A DNA stretch of 64,000 bases from Rhodopseudomonas palustris (lineage in GTDB: Bacteria; Pseudomonadota; Alphaproteobacteria; Rhizobiales; Xanthobacteraceae): positions 744,001 through 808,000 of the forward strand of contig NZ_CP058907.1 in NCBI RefSeq assembly GCF_013415845.1, in the 5' to 3' direction. The notes below the pieces were generated by a model. The model did no database searches. It saw nothing but the letters and a program-made list of their open reading frames with translations, and had not been told where the DNA came from. This document shows positions 1 to 9,912 of this stretch, piece after piece (the first letter of the stretch is position 1; each line of letters begins with the position of its first letter). The position numbers and the translations under genes are program-made.

Positions 1-104
1 CCGGCCGCCTGGGCCAAATCGGTTACGCTGATCTGCGTCAGGCCGCGCTCGGCGAATAATTGCATCGCCGCCAGATAGATCTGTCGCTGCGCCGGGCTGG
101 ACAC
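1..104 (-). CDS. TetR-family transcriptional regulator, N-terminus only (runs off left edge)
   Basis: The leftward frame starting at the GTG at 104 reads as a TetR-type DNA-binding N-terminus, with the typical stretch QIYLAAMQLFAERG followed by the recognition region TQISVTDLAQAA, where the window ends. An in-frame GTG at 119 is an alternative start. Only about 34 residues are visible, so the ligand domain is unknown. It diverges from an HlyD/RbbA/ABC-2 efflux operon and is separated from it by two inverted-repeat half-site groups, the usual arrangement for a local repressor of an efflux system. The family call is good; the regulated target is inferred from position. Confidence 0.75.
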   Translation of the reverse strand, partial: MSSPAQRQIYLAAMQLFAERGLTQISVTDLAQAA

Positions 105-109
105 AATCC

Positions 110-147
110 TTGAACACACTTGATCTGATTTGAACAATTGTGTTCAA
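110..147. promoter_or_regulatory. Candidate TetR operator in the divergent promoter
   Basis: A perfect inverted repeat, TTGAACA at 130-136 and TGTTCAA at 141-147 with a 4-bp spacer, lies between the TetR gene and the efflux operon. A third half site, TTGAACACA, lies at 110-118 next to the regulator's start and pairs with TGTGTTCAA at 139-147. The symmetry and position suggest an autoregulated operator. This is inferred from sequence only. Confidence 0.6.
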
Positions 148-260
148 TACCGCGAACGAGCTTCGCAGACAATCCGTTTCAACGCGGAATTGGCCTTTAA
201 CAAGCGGAGGGATAGCTGAGGCGGGGGCGCTCACTGTTCAGTCCGTGATTCCGGAGCCGT

Positions 261-1295
261 ATGATGACGATCTTCCACCCGACCCGCCGTGGTGTCCGGC
301 TGTTCAGCGCCCTGTGTCTCGGAGCCGGCATTTTGGCCGGTCCGCTTCCGGCTCACGCCGACGACAAATTCGACAAGCTGATCCAGAAGCTGATGCCGAA
401 GCGGTTGCCCGAGGGCTTCGCCTCGGCCAACGGCCGGCTTGAATCCGAACAGGTCGAGATCGCCACCAAGCTGGCGGGCCGGATCGCCGAAGTTCTGGTG
501 AAGGAGGGCGACGAAGTCGAGAAGGGCCAGCTTCTGGTGAAGATGGACGTCTCCGACATTCAGGCTCAGCTCCTTGCCGCCGAAGCGCAGGAGCGCCGCG
601 CCGTGCAGAGCAAGGCGGTGGCTGAAGCGATGGTGCTGCAGCGGGAGAGTGAGCAGAAGCTCGCCGCTCAACAGCTCGGCCGCGCCGAAGCACTGTTCGA
701 AAAAGGCTTCTCCACCGCGGAAATCCGTGACCAGCGTCAGGCTGCGCAGAACGTCGCCGACGCGTCGCTGATTGCCGCGAAGGCGAGCCTCAGTGACGCC
801 ACCGCTGCGATCGATGCCGCCCGCGCCGAAGTCGCGCGGATCAAGACCGTGCTGGACGACATGCAGCTGAAGGCGCCGCGCCGCGGCCGCATTCAGTACA
901 AGTTGGCGCAGGCCGGCGAAGTGCTCGGTGCCGGCTCCCGCGTGTTGACGCTGGTTGATCTCACCGATGTCTACATGACGGTATTTGTGCCGGCGAGCGT
1001 CGCCGCCGCATTGGCTTACGGCTCGGACGCCCGGCTGATTCTCGATGCGATCCCGCAATATGTCGTGCCGGCGAAAGTCACCTTCGTGGCCAGCGAGGCG
1101 CAGTTCACGCCCAAGGCGGTCGAAACCAAGGACGAGCGCGAGAAGCTGATGTTCCGCGTCAAGCTGACGCTGCCGCCGGACCTGCTACGCAAATACGAGC
1201 GTGAGGTGAAGACCGGCGTGCGCGGGATGGCGTATTTGCGCACGGACAGCGACAAGCAATGGCCGGATAATCTCAAGGTCAAGCTGCCGCAATGA
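261..1295 (+). CDS. HlyD-family membrane fusion protein (YhiI/YbhG-like)
   Basis: This 344-residue periplasmic adaptor links an inner-membrane ABC exporter to the envelope. Residues 1-33 form a signal peptide or anchor ending near PAHA. A lipoyl-like half follows ([19 protein letters not shown]), then a long Ala/Glu/Gln-rich coiled-coil hairpin (about residues 95-210), the second lipoyl half ([16 protein letters not shown]) and a beta-barrel with the usual [14 protein letters not shown] segment. ATG codons at 261 and 264 both follow a GGAG ribosome site at 253-256. Its stop overlaps the start of the ABC gene. The order adaptor, double ATPase, permease matches yhiI-rbbA-yhhJ of E. coli. The substrate cannot be read from sequence. 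Confidence 0.9.
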   Translation: MMTIFHPTRRGVRLFSALCLGAGILAGPLPAHADDKFDKLIQKLMPKRLPEGFASANGRLESEQVEIATKLAGRIAEVLVKEGDEVEKGQLLVKMDVSDIQAQLLAAEAQERRAVQSKAVAEAMVLQRESEQKLAAQQLGRAEALFEKGFSTAEIRDQRQAAQNVADASLIAAKASLSDATAAIDAARAEVARIKTVLDDMQLKAPRRGRIQYKLAQAGEVLGAGSRVLTLVDLTDVYMTVFVPASVAAALAYGSDARLILDAIPQYVVPAKVTFVASEAQFTPKAVETKDEREKLMFRVKLTLPPDLLRKYEREVKTGVRGMAYLRTDSDKQWPDNLKVKLPQ

Positions 1296-4006
1296 CCGGC
1301 TTCGCCGCGCGTCTCACGCATGTCACTCACACCTATGGTGCGACACATGCGCTGGACGACGTCACGCTGGAATTGCCTGCCGGCAAGATGGTCGGTCTGA
1401 TCGGGCCCGACGGGGTCGGCAAATCGACTCTGCTGGCCTTGATCGCCGGCGTGCGCCGGATCCAGAGCGGCGAGGTGCTGGCGCTGGACGGCGATATGCG
1501 TGACGCCCGCCATCGAGCCCAGAGTGCGGCGCGGATCGCCTATATGCCGCAGGGCCTCGGACGTAATCTGTATCCGACACTGTCGGTGTTCGAGAATCTG
1601 GATTTCTTCGGCCGGCTGTTCGGCCAGGGCGCTGCCGAGCGCAACGCGCGCATTGCCGACCTGCTCCGCGCCACCGGGCTGTCGCCATTCGGCGATCGGC
1701 CGGCGGGCAAATTGTCCGGCGGCATGAAGCAGAAGTTGTCGCTGTGCTGCGCGCTGATCCACGATCCGGATCTGCTCATCCTCGATGAGCCGACGACCGG
1801 CGTCGACCCGCTGTCGCGACGGCAGTTCTGGGAGCTGATCGATCGCATCCGCAAACGGCGGCCGCAGATGAGCGTCCTGGTCGCCACCGCCTATATGGAA
1901 GAGGCCGAGCGGTTCGATTGGCTCGCTGCTCTCAACGACGGCAAGGTCATCGGCGCCGGTACGCCCGCCGAGCTGCGGGCGCAGACCAAGCAACCGACAC
2001 TCGACGCCGCCTTCATCGCGCTGCTGCCGGCCGAGATGCGCGCCAACTACGCCGATGTGGTACTGCCGCCGCTACCGAACAGCGGCGATGGCTACGCGAT
2101 CGAAGCCGAGAACCTGACCTGCCGGTTCGGCGATTTCACCGCGGTCGACCACGTCAACTTCCAGATCAAGCGCGGCGAGATCTTCGGCTTCCTCGGCTCC
2201 AACGGCTGCGGCAAGTCGACGACGATGAAGATGCTCACCGGCCTGCTGACGCCGACCGAAGGCGAGGCGCGGCTGTTCGGCGAGGTGCTCGACGCCTCCG
2301 ACATGGCGACCCGCAAGCGCGTCGGCTACATGTCGCAGAGCTTCTCACTCTACTCGGAACTGACGGTCCGGCAGAACCTGTTGCTGCACGCGCAACTGTT
2401 CGAACTGCCGAGCGCGCAGATTCCTGATCGCGTTGCCGAAATGCTGACGCGGTTCGACCTTGCCGACGCCGCCGATTCCCGGCCCGACAGCCTGCCGCTC
2501 GGTATGCGCCAGCGGCTGCAGCTGGCGGTTGCGGTGATCCATCGCCCCGAGGTGCTGATTCTCGACGAGCCGACTTCCGGCGTTGATCCGGTGGCGCGGG
2601 ATTCGTTCTGGCGGATGCTGATTGCGCTGTCGCGGGAGGATGGCGTCACCATCTTCATCTCGACCCACTTCATGAACGAGGCCGAGCGCTGCGATCGGAT
2701 TTCACTGATGCACGCCGGCAAGGTGCTGGCGGTCGGTGCGCCGCATGAACTGGTCGAGCGCCGCGGCGCTGCCGATCTCGAACAGACCTTTATCGCTTAC
2801 CTCGAAGAAGCGACCGGCGCGCAGCGCGACGGCGAAGAGACCAGCTTCGCAGCACCGCGCGAGGCCGACACCAGGCAGCGCTGGTTCGATCCGGCGCGGC
2901 TCTGGGCCTATGCCCGCCGCGAGACAATGGAGATCCTCCGCGACCGGCTGCGGCTGGCTTTCGCGATCCTTGGCCCGCTGGTGCTGATGCTGACCTTTGG
3001 GTTCGGCATCTCGTTCGACGTCGAGAACCTGACCTACGCGGTGTACGACCAGGACAACACGCTGGAAAGCAGAGAACTGCTCGAGAGCTTCTCCGGGTCG
3101 CGCTACTTCCAGCAGGCACCGGATATCAAATCCGCGGCGGAGATCGATCGCCGACTTGCCAGCGGTGAATTGAAGCTGGTGATCGAAGTCCCCCACGGTT
3201 TCGGACGCGACCTGTTGACCAACAAGTCGCCGGAAGTGGCGGTGTGGATCGACGGTGCGATGCCGTTCCGCGCCGAGACCATTCGATCCTACGTCACCGG
3301 CTTGTCGCAGGCCTATCTGGCCGAGCAGTATCGGCGGCATGCGATGGCCTCGCCGACCGCGCCGATCAACATCGAAACCCGGTTCCGCTACAACCAGGCA
3401 TTCAAGAGCGTGTACTCGATCATTCCCGGCGTGATTACGCTGATCCTGATGCTGATCCCGGCGATGCTCACCGCCGTCGGCGTGGTCCGCGAGAAGGAAG
3501 TCGGCTCGATCACGAACTTCCGTTCGACACCTGTGACCGCGACGGAATTCCTGCTCGGCAAGCAGATCCCTTACGCGCTGCTGTCGTTCTTCAGCTTCCT
3601 GCTGTTGCTGCTCGGGGCAATCGTGATCTTCGGTGTTCCGGTGCGAGGCTCGGTCATTGCACTGGTCGGCGGCGCGCTGCTCTATGTGTTCTCCACTACG
3701 GCGCTGGGTGTGCTGTTCTCATCGTTCCTGAGCACCCAGATCGCTGCGATCTTCATCGTCGCGATCATCTCGATCATTCCGGCCGTCAACTTCTCGGGTC
3801 TGTTGGTGCCAGTGTCGTCGTTGTCGCAGGTCGGGCGGCTGTTCGGCGAGGCGTTCCCTGCCGCCTGGTTTCAAGAGGTTAGCATCGGCGCCTTCACCAA
3901 AGGCATGGGCTTCTGGATGCTGGCGCCGAACCTGCTGATCCTGTTCGGTTTTGGTCTCGTCTATCTGATTGGTGCGATCCTTGCGCTGCGCAAGCAGGAG
4001 GCATGA
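1292..4006 (+). CDS. RbbA-like ABC transporter: two ATPase domains fused to an ABC-2 permease
   Basis: This 904-residue protein carries two nucleotide-binding domains followed by a membrane domain. ATPase 1 has Walker [10 protein letters not shown] (residues 38-46), signature LSGGM and Walker [14 protein letters not shown]. ATPase 2 has GSNGCGKST, Walker [14 protein letters not shown] and a degenerate signature LPLGM in place of LSGGM. From about residue 540 an ABC-2 type permease follows, with an extracytoplasmic loop and about six membrane segments. Length and domain order match RbbA (about 910 residues). It overlaps the adaptor gene (ATGA) and the next permease gene by 4 nt, so the three are translationally coupled. 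The likely role is export of drugs or lipophilic compounds; a ribosome-associated role as proposed for E. coli RbbA cannot be judged here. Confidence 0.9.
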   Translation: MTGFAARLTHVTHTYGATHALDDVTLELPAGKMVGLIGPDGVGKSTLLALIAGVRRIQSGEVLALDGDMRDARHRAQSAARIAYMPQGLGRNLYPTLSVFENLDFFGRLFGQGAAERNARIADLLRATGLSPFGDRPAGKLSGGMKQKLSLCCALIHDPDLLILDEPTTGVDPLSRRQFWELIDRIRKRRPQMSVLVATAYMEEAERFDWLAALNDGKVIGAGTPAELRAQTKQPTLDAAFIALLPAEMRANYADVVLPPLPNSGDGYAIEAENLTCRFGDFTAVDHVNFQIKRGEIFGFLGSNGCGKSTTMKMLTGLLTPTEGEARLFGEVLDASDMATRKRVGYMSQSFSLYSELTVRQNLLLHAQLFELPSAQIPDRVAEMLTRFDLADAADSRPDSLPLGMRQRLQLAVAVIHRPEVLILDEPTSGVDPVARDSFWRMLIALSREDGVTIFISTHFMNEAERCDRISLMHAGKVLAVGAPHELVERRGAADLEQTFIAYLEEATGAQRDGEETSFAAPREADTRQRWFDPARLWAYARRETMEILRDRLRLAFAILGPLVLMLTFGFGISFDVENLTYAVYDQDNTLESRELLESFSGSRYFQQAPDIKSAAEIDRRLASGELKLVIEVPHGFGRDLLTNKSPEVAVWIDGAMPFRAETIRSYVTGLSQAYLAEQYRRHAMASPTAPINIETRFRYNQAFKSVYSIIPGVITLILMLIPAMLTAVGVVREKEVGSITNFRSTPVTATEFLLGKQIPYALLSFFSFLLLLLGAIVIFGVPVRGSVIALVGGALLYVFSTTALGVLFSSFLSTQIAAIFIVAIISIIPAVNFSGLLVPVSSLSQVGRLFGEAFPAAWFQEVSIGAFTKGMGFWMLAPNLLILFGFGLVYLIGAILALRKQEA

Positions 4007-5136
4007 CGATGGGCTCGATGCTACGGCATATCTATCGCCTCACCGGCAAGGAATTGCGCAGCCTGTGGGCTGACCCGATCCTGCTCGGCTTCATCGTCTA
4101 CGTGTTCACCGTCGCAATCTACACGATCGCCACTGGCGCCAAACTGGAGGTGGAGGCCGCGCGAGTCGCTGTGGTGGACGAGGATCATTCCGAGCTGTCG
4201 CGCCGGATCGCAGCCGCGATGCTGCCACCGCTGTTCCGCGCCGCCGAGCCCATCGCTCCGTCGGAGATCGATTCGTCGATGGACACCGGTCGCTACGTGT
4301 TCGTCGTCGAGATCCCGCCAAAATTCGAGTCCGACGCACTATCCGGCAAAAAACCCACCTTGCAGATCGATGTCGATGCGACCGCGATGGCGATCGCCGG
4401 CAACGGTGCGGTCGATATCCAGAACATTGTGTTGCGCGAAACAGCTGCCTACCTGCGCAAGGATTCCGGCTCCACAGATAATCCGGTCAACCTGGTGATG
4501 CACGCCAAGTTCAATCCGAATCTGAACTCGGCCTGGTTCACCTCGGTGATGCAGGTGATCAACAACATCGCGACGCTCTCGATCATCCTCACCGGCGCCG
4601 CGCTGATCCGGGAGCGTGAGCGCGGCACCATCGAGCATCTGTTGGTAATGCCGGTGAGGCCGCTCGACATCATGCTGTCGAAGATCATCGCCAACGGCGC
4701 TGTGATCGTCATCGCCGCGCTGCTGTCGCTGCAGTTCATGGTCAAAGGCGTGCTGGGCGTGCCGATCATCGGGTCGGTGCCACTATTCACCTTCGGTATG
4801 GTGCTGTTTATGTTTTCGGTGACGGCGCTCGGTCTGCTGCTGGCGACCTATGCCCGTACGATGCCGCAGTTCGGTCTGCTGGCGATCCCGGTGATCGTCA
4901 TTCTCTATCTTCTCTCAGGCGCGAGCACCCCAATCGAGACGATGCCACCTTGGCTGCAGTTCGTCATGCAGTTTACGCCGAACACGCAATTCGTCTCGTT
5001 CTCCCAAGCGGTTCTGTACCGCGGCGCAGGCCTTGATCTGGTCTGGCGTCAACTTCTGGCGTTGCTCGTCATCGGCGTCGTCACGCTTGCGATCTGCCGT
5101 ATCCGCTTCGCCAAGACCATCTCAGCGCAGGACTGA
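4003..5136 (+). CDS. ABC-2 type transporter permease (YhhJ-like)
   Basis: This 377-residue permease has an N-terminal membrane segment (about residues 25-43), a large extracytoplasmic domain (about 45-175) and five or six C-terminal membrane helices. It includes the ABC-2 hallmark [18 protein letters not shown], the loop after the second helix. It begins inside the stop of the RbbA-like gene and is the last gene of the efflux operon. It probably pairs with the permease half of the RbbA-like protein. The family is clear; the substrate is unknown. Confidence 0.88.
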   Translation: MTMGSMLRHIYRLTGKELRSLWADPILLGFIVYVFTVAIYTIATGAKLEVEAARVAVVDEDHSELSRRIAAAMLPPLFRAAEPIAPSEIDSSMDTGRYVFVVEIPPKFESDALSGKKPTLQIDVDATAMAIAGNGAVDIQNIVLRETAAYLRKDSGSTDNPVNLVMHAKFNPNLNSAWFTSVMQVINNIATLSIILTGAALIRERERGTIEHLLVMPVRPLDIMLSKIIANGAVIVIAALLSLQFMVKGVLGVPIIGSVPLFTFGMVLFMFSVTALGLLLATYARTMPQFGLLAIPVIVILYLLSGASTPIETMPPWLQFVMQFTPNTQFVSFSQAVLYRGAGLDLVWRQLLALLVIGVVTLAICRIRFAKTISAQD

Positions 5137-5143
5137 CGCCGCG

Positions 5144-5323
5144 TCAGGCGGACCAGCAGTCCTGCTCGTCACGATACGCCTGCTCGTTAAGGCGGTCGGC
5201 GATGTCGTCGGCGAGCTTCTTGCTTTTGGCTTCGGCGATCGGCTGACCGTCGCTGGTCTTCAGCGCGGTCTGATCGGTTTCGATCGGGAAATCCTGAGGC
5301 TCGAGTTCCTTGTGGTCACTCAT
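5144..5323 (-). CDS. Small conserved-type hydrophilic protein, 59 aa
   Basis: This leftward gene encodes 59 residues beginning MSDHKELEPQDFPIE and ending YRDEQDCWSA. The ATG at 5323 is chosen because a strong AGGAGG ribosome site lies just upstream (seen as the complement, cctcct, at 5331-5336). Longer in-frame starts lack one. The protein is acidic, without membrane segments, and has one Cys near the C-terminus. It converges with the efflux operon and diverges from the IclR gene. No function is recognised. Confidence 0.65.
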   Translation of the reverse strand: MSDHKELEPQDFPIETDQTALKTSDGQPIAEAKSKKLADDIADRLNEQAYRDEQDCWSA

Positions 5324-5387
5324 GGCGAGTTCCTCCTGTCCGTCAACGCACCACCCCCAAATCGGTTGCTTAGTTTGGTGAGCAGTT

Positions 5388-5437
5388 TTGTCCACATGTC
5401 GGACGCTATGTGAACCGATACGCAATTAATTGGACAA
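5388..5437. promoter_or_regulatory. Widely spaced inverted repeat upstream of the IclR gene
   Basis: TTGTCCA at 5388-5394 is mirrored by TGGACAA at 5431-5437, in the divergent promoter between the 59-aa protein gene and the IclR gene. It could be an autoregulatory site, but the spacing is wide and the arms are short, so this is only suggestive. Confidence 0.25.
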
Positions 5438-5465
5438 GTTTAGAGTTCTTCCAGATACTTGGAAT

Positions 5466-6341
5466 ATGACTGATACAGCCCGCGTCCGCTCGACCTTTAT
5501 GCCGAGCCAATCCGCCGAAGCTCTGCTAGCCGAAAGCGCCAGCGATGGGGCGTTTGCGACGACGCTTGCTAAGGGACTTGTGGTGCTTGAGGCGTTCGAG
5601 GGCGGTGGGCTGCTCGGCAATATGGAGATCTCGGTCCGCACCGGGATTCCGCGGCCGACGGTTGCCCGGCTGACCCATACGCTCGCCGAGCTCGGTTACC
5701 TGAACCACGACGCGCTCGTCGCCAAATACGCGGTAGGCGGGCGCGCCTTGCGGATGCTGCATCCGCTACTCGCCGGTATGCCGTTCCGCCAGTTGGCGCG
5801 GCCGCTGATGCAGGATCTCGCCTACAGCGTGCGCGGCACCGTCTCGATCGGCCTGCTCGACGGCCCATCGGTGGTTTACGTCGAGACCGCGCGATCGGGC
5901 GATGTCGGGCCGCACACGCCCGACATCGGGATGCCGATACCGGTGGTTCGCACCGCGATGGGCCGGGCCGCCGCCTCGACGCTGCCGGAGGCAGAGGCCG
6001 AAAGACTCGAACGGCAACTCGAAGCCGCCGATGGGGCGATGTGGGCGAGCCATCGCGATCTGTATCGCGACGGGCTGCGGCAATGTGCCGAGCGGCAATT
6101 CTGTACCTGTTTCGGCGATTACCTCCCGGCGATTCATGCCGTCGCGGCGCCGCTGTTCCGGCTGCGCGATCGTTCGTTCGCGATCAATTGCGGCATCCCG
6201 GCGTTTCGATTGCAGCCCGGTCAGCTCGAAGACGAAATCGGACCGCGCGTTCGTGCGCTGGCGGAGAGTATCCGCGCGCTCGGCGTCGATCCGGAACCTG
6301 CCGCGCCGCGCGTGCGGCCGGCCAAGACCAATACGAGGTGA
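5466..6341 (+). CDS. IclR-family transcriptional regulator
   Basis: This 291-residue protein has an N-terminal winged helix (about residues 30-95, with LAKGLVVLEAF and TGIPRPTVARLTHTLAELGYL) and a C-terminal effector-binding domain typical of IclR/PcaR proteins (VYVETARSGD, PVVRTAMGRA, CFGDYLPAIHAVAAPLF). The ATG at 5466 gives the usual short N-terminus; an upstream TTG at 5430 is open but less likely. IclR proteins usually sense aromatic or organic acids. The next gene in the same direction is a TTT-family binding protein, so the regulator probably controls its expression (inference). Confidence 0.9.
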   Translation: MTDTARVRSTFMPSQSAEALLAESASDGAFATTLAKGLVVLEAFEGGGLLGNMEISVRTGIPRPTVARLTHTLAELGYLNHDALVAKYAVGGRALRMLHPLLAGMPFRQLARPLMQDLAYSVRGTVSIGLLDGPSVVYVETARSGDVGPHTPDIGMPIPVVRTAMGRAAASTLPEAEAERLERQLEAADGAMWASHRDLYRDGLRQCAERQFCTCFGDYLPAIHAVAAPLFRLRDRSFAINCGIPAFRLQPGQLEDEIGPRVRALAESIRALGVDPEPAAPRVRPAKTNTR

Positions 6342-6500
6342 GACGACGATCGCCCGCCGCTGCACGCGTAGCGGCATGCGCATTGTTGGATAACGCCCCG
6401 CAGGGAGAGAAACCTGCAGGTCGCGCCGCGGGGAGTTGCGGCCGCGTTCACGCTTCGACTGACGTCGCGCCAGCAGCTTCAAACCACAAGGAGGGACGCC

Positions 6501-7475
6501 ATGCCGATCACCCGCCGCGCGCTACTTGCCAGCACCGCTGCTGCGTTCACAGCTTCCTCCTGGCCGGCGCGTGCGGCCCCCGACTGGCCGTCTCGCATCG
6601 TCAAGACGATTTCGCCCTACGGCGCCGGTGGCGCCAACGACATCTCGCTGCGGATCATCAACGATTTCCTCGAGCGCGAGCTGCACCAGCAGTTCATCGT
6701 CGAGAATAAGCCCGGCGCCGGCACCCGCCTTGCCAACGAGATGGTCGCGCACAGCCAGCCCGACGGTTACACCTTCCTGTATGCCGCGGCGCCGTATGCC
6801 ACGGCGGAAGCGCTGTTCGGCAAGCTGAACTATCAACGCCGTGACTTGCGGCCGGTGGCGATGGCGGCGTTCGCGCCGATCTTCCTGATCGTCAACGCCA
6901 AGTCCGATTTCAAGACGCTGCCGGACCTGATCGCCTACGGCAAGTCGAAGCCGGAGGGGCTGACGTTCGGCTCGCCCGGGCCAGGTTCGCAGCCGCATCT
7001 TGCGGCCGAGCTGCTGTTCAGGATCGCCGGCGTCAAGGGCCTGAACGTGCCGCTGCGCGGCGACGCTGCGGCCTATACCGAACTCCTTGCGGGACGTGTC
7101 GACGCCACCTTCACGGCGATCAGCTCGGCACTGCCGCACATCCAGGCCGGGAACTTCCGCGTGCTTGGTGCCGGCTCGGCCCAGCGCAGCGCGATCTATC
7201 CGGACGCGCCGACGCTGGTCGAACTGGGCTTCCCACAGATCGTCGCCACCGGCTGGTACGGCTTCATGGCGCCGGCGGCCACGCCTGCGCCCATTATCGA
7301 CCGGCTGCAGGACGCGGTGCTGCGGGCGCTCGGCGATGCCGACGTGAAGAAGAAGCTGATCGCTCAGGGGCTCGAGGCGCACGGATTGAATGGTTCGGAC
7401 TTCGCGGCCTTCATCGATGCCGAGACCGCGAAGTGGAGCCGCGTGATCGAGGAGGCCGGCCTCAGAGAGAATTGA
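6501..7475 (+). CDS. Tripartite tricarboxylate transporter (TTT) family solute-binding protein (Bug-like)
   Basis: This 324-residue exported protein starts with an RR-containing signal (MPITRRALLASTAAAF, cleavage near ARA). It carries the Bug-family hallmarks: YGAGGANDISLR near the N-terminus, VENKPGAGTRLANE, and GLTFGSPGPGSQPHLAAELL. Such proteins capture carboxylates in the periplasm for TctAB-type permeases. A strong AAGGAGG site precedes the ATG. No TctA or TctB gene is adjacent, so it is an orphan receptor here. It follows an IclR regulator with a 159-bp gap. The ligand cannot be predicted. Confidence 0.88.
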   Translation: MPITRRALLASTAAAFTASSWPARAAPDWPSRIVKTISPYGAGGANDISLRIINDFLERELHQQFIVENKPGAGTRLANEMVAHSQPDGYTFLYAAAPYATAEALFGKLNYQRRDLRPVAMAAFAPIFLIVNAKSDFKTLPDLIAYGKSKPEGLTFGSPGPGSQPHLAAELLFRIAGVKGLNVPLRGDAAAYTELLAGRVDATFTAISSALPHIQAGNFRVLGAGSAQRSAIYPDAPTLVELGFPQIVATGWYGFMAPAATPAPIIDRLQDAVLRALGDADVKKKLIAQGLEAHGLNGSDFAAFIDAETAKWSRVIEEAGLREN

Positions 7476-7524
7476 GCGGACAGCGAGATGACGCCGGTTC
7501 AATGACGGAGCAAAGGGGCGCCCG

Positions 7525-8172
7525 CTACCACATCGACGCCTTGGCGCGTTCCGGCCAGGCGCGGTCGTAATCTTCGCCGCCGACGCGGCCTTCGGTCATC
7601 GAAGCGAGGATTTCGCCGGGCGTCGGCAGCGTGTCCTGCGCGACTTGTTTGCTTGGGTCCCACAGGCCGGAGCGGATCAGCGCGCGGCCGCACTGAAAGT
7701 AGATCTCCTCGACCGTCATCACGATCACGGTGCGTGGCGCCTTGCCTTCGACGTCGAACGACATCCGTAAGGCCTCGTCGGCGGTGACGTAGCCGCGGCC
7801 GTTGATGCGCAGCGCGTTGATCGAGCCGGGGATCAGCAGCATCAGCGCGATGCGCGGATCGCGTACCACGTTGCGCAAGGAATCGATCCGGTTGTTGCCG
7901 CGGCGATCCGGGATCAGCAGCGTGGTGTCGTCATGCACACGAATAAAGCCCGGCACGTCGCCGCGCGGCGAACAGTCGAGCCCCTCCGGCCCCACCGTGG
8001 CGAGCGCGGCAAACGGCGATTTCTCGATCAGGGTGCGATAGGGCGGCGTGATCCAGTGTGCCACTTTTTCGGTGGAGGCGTCGTTGGGTACGCCGTAGAT
8101 CGCCTCCAGCGACTCGACCGTGTCGAGCGCGGGGAAGGCGGTGCGGCGATCGTCAGGGCTGCGGGCGTCCAT
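7525..8172 (-). CDS. PPOX-class FMN-binding pyridoxamine 5'-phosphate oxidase-like protein at the end of the phn operon
   Basis: This 215-residue protein belongs to the split-barrel flavin/PPOX superfamily (MSMG_1061-type). Recognisable stretches are PFAALATVGPEGLDCSPRGD (barrel strands and FMN contact), LLIPDRRGNNRIDSLRNV, DPRIALMLLIPG and, near the C-terminus, EIYFQCGRALIRSGLWDP. The ATG at 8172 overlaps the end of phnN by 20 nt, which implies co-transcription and coupling with the C-P lyase genes. The FMN/PPOX fold is confident. The redox substrate is unknown, and a role in phosphonate use is inferred only from position. Confidence 0.85.
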   Translation of the reverse strand: MDARSPDDRRTAFPALDTVESLEAIYGVPNDASTEKVAHWITPPYRTLIEKSPFAALATVGPEGLDCSPRGDVPGFIRVHDDTTLLIPDRRGNNRIDSLRNVVRDPRIALMLLIPGSINALRINGRGYVTADEALRMSFDVEGKAPRTVIVMTVEEIYFQCGRALIRSGLWDPSKQVAQDTLPTPGEILASMTEGRVGGEDYDRAWPERAKASMW

Positions 8173-8737
8173 GGCGGATGATCTCCAACAAGTCACGGGC
8201 GTGGGCGATCGGATCGCCGACATTGCTGATGGTGACGTCGGGATGCGCCGCAACGCTGCGCCCGACGCGGTCGGTGATGCTGCCGTCGCTGGCGCGCGCG
8301 CGCGCCGCGATCCGGGAGGCCAGCACCTCGGCCGGCGCCGTGATCAGCACGACGACGACATTGGCGTAAGCGCTGCGTGCTGGGTCGATCACCATCCGAG
8401 AGACGTTGGCCACCACGGTCCGTCCGGCGCGGATATCGTCGTCGAGACCGCGCGGCAGACCGTAGGCGTGGCCGTGGGCGCGCCAATGCAGTGCGAAGTC
8501 GCCGGCCGCTTCGAGGCGGCTGAAGTCGTCCGGCGTGACCTGTAGATTGTCTTCGGCCGCGGAGGCTTCGCGGGTGACGATGCGACGCGCAAACACGATC
8601 GCCGTGTCGCCGGCACAGAGTGAGCGGGCGGCATTGATCAGCGTGTCCTTGCCGGCGCCGGATGGGCCGACCACCAGCACCAGCCGACCCGGGCCGATCA
8701 GTTTCGTTGCCTGCTCCGCCACCGCGATATCGGTCAT
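8153..8737 (-). CDS. phnN: Ribose 1,5-bisphosphate phosphokinase PhnN
   Basis: This 194-residue kinase converts ribose 1,5-bisphosphate to PRPP with ATP, the last step that returns the sugar freed by C-P lyase to metabolism. It has a guanylate-kinase-like P-loop, GPSGAGKDT at residues 24-32, and the downstream segment FARRIVTREAS. Length matches the family. It overlaps phnM by ATGA and is overlapped by the PPOX gene, at the distal end of the phnG-N operon. Confidence 0.93.
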   Translation of the reverse strand: MTDIAVAEQATKLIGPGRLVLVVGPSGAGKDTLINAARSLCAGDTAIVFARRIVTREASAAEDNLQVTPDDFSRLEAAGDFALHWRAHGHAYGLPRGLDDDIRAGRTVVANVSRMVIDPARSAYANVVVVLITAPAEVLASRIAARARASDGSITDRVGRSVAAHPDVTISNVGDPIAHARDLLEIIRHGRPQP

Positions 8738-9912
8738 GCCACGCGCTGTCCTTCGCGCCAGACGCTGCGCACCGCCGGCACGTCATGCGCGACGTGGACA
8801 CGGATCAGGTCGGCACGGTTGCCCTTGGAGATTTCGCCGCGATCGTTGAGGCCGACCGCCTCGGCCGGTGCCTTGGTGACGGTGCGGATCGCGGCGGCAA
8901 GATCGATCGCCGGCGCGCGCATCGGCAATTGCAGCGCGGCGATCAACAGGCTCGACGGAATGTAGTCCGACGACAGAATGTCGAGCAGTCCCTCATGCGC
9001 CAGATCGATCGCCGCGATATTGCCTGAGTGCGAGCCGCCGCGCACCACGTTGGGCGCGCCCATCAGGATGTCGATGCCGGCCTGGTGCAGTTCACGTGCT
9101 GCTTCGAGCGTGGTCGGGAATTCGGCGACCGCGACCCGGTCGCGGATCGCGTCGGCGACGTTCTCCGGCGTGGTGTCGTCGTGGCTTGCCAGCGGAATCT
9201 CGTAGCGATGCGCCAGCTCGACGATCGCCCGCATGTTGGCGTCGGCATAATTCTCCTTGCAGTACACCCGGCGTGCGAACATCACGTCGAGCTCGGCATC
9301 GGTCATGCCGGCGCCCTTGCCACGGTAGTAGTCGCGCAGCTTCTCCTCGTCGCGGAACTGGCGCTGGCCCGGCGTATGATCCATCAGCGACATCAGCCGG
9401 ATGTCGGGGCGGTCGATCAGCTCCTTGGCCTCGGCGACCACGTTCGGCATCGGGATTTCGCAGCGCAGATGCAGGAAGTGATCAGCGCGCAGCAGCTGCG
9501 CGTCGCGCGCCGTCGAGATTGCGCCGGCCAGCACGATCGCCTGGCCGTCGACCTCCTCGGCGCCTTCCTCGCGCCACACCCGCAACGAGTCGAGCACCGT
9601 GGTGATGCCGCAGGTGGCGAGCTGGCCGTCGTAGGACACCACGGCTGCGACTGGATTCCACTGCACCTTCGGCCGCGGCGTGTAGTGCGCTTCGAGATGA
9701 TCGGTGTGCAGTTCGACCAGCCCCGGCATCACCAGATCGCCGTGCATGTCCTTGGCGCCGTTCGGCGCGTCGCCTTCGCCGACTTCCGCGATCACACCGT
9801 CAGCGATCGCGACCCAGCCGTGCTCGATCACTCGGTCGGCCAGCACCAGCCGGGCATTGCCCAGCACCATCTCCTGCGAATTGTTCATGGTCTCGTTGAT
9901 TCCATTGGTCAT
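8734..9912 (-). CDS. phnM: Alpha-D-ribose 1-methylphosphonate 5-triphosphate diphosphatase PhnM (copy 1)
   Basis: This 392-residue amidohydrolase-fold enzyme removes pyrophosphate from the 5-triphosphate made by PhnGHIL. Metal-site and active-site motifs are [51 protein letters not shown] and SSDYIPSS. The ATG at 9912 overlaps the phnL stop, supporting a slightly extended N-terminus; internal ATGs at 9888 and 9870 also fit. It is the canonical copy within phnGHIJKLMN. A second, divergent copy lies at 20145-21338. Confidence 0.95.
   Translation of the reverse strand: MTNGINETMNNSQEMVLGNARLVLADRVIEHGWVAIADGVIAEVGEGDAPNGAKDMHGDLVMPGLVELHTDHLEAHYTPRPKVQWNPVAAVVSYDGQLATCGITTVLDSLRVWREEGAEEVDGQAIVLAGAISTARDAQLLRADHFLHLRCEIPMPNVVAEAKELIDRPDIRLMSLMDHTPGQRQFRDEEKLRDYYRGKGAGMTDAELDVMFARRVYCKENYADANMRAIVELAHRYEIPLASHDDTTPENVADAIRDRVAVAEFPTTLEAARELHQAGIDILMGAPNVVRGGSHSGNIAAIDLAHEGLLDILSSDYIPSSLLIAALQLPMRAPAIDLAAAIRTVTKAPAEAVGLNDRGEISKGNRADLIRVHVAHDVPAVRSVWREGQRVA

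Noticed and set aside
231..1058. Long leftward open frame opposite the HlyD-family gene
   Set aside because: It is Arg/His/Gly-rich with no recognisable motif and mirrors a clear membrane fusion protein gene; high GC content produces such shadows throughout the window.
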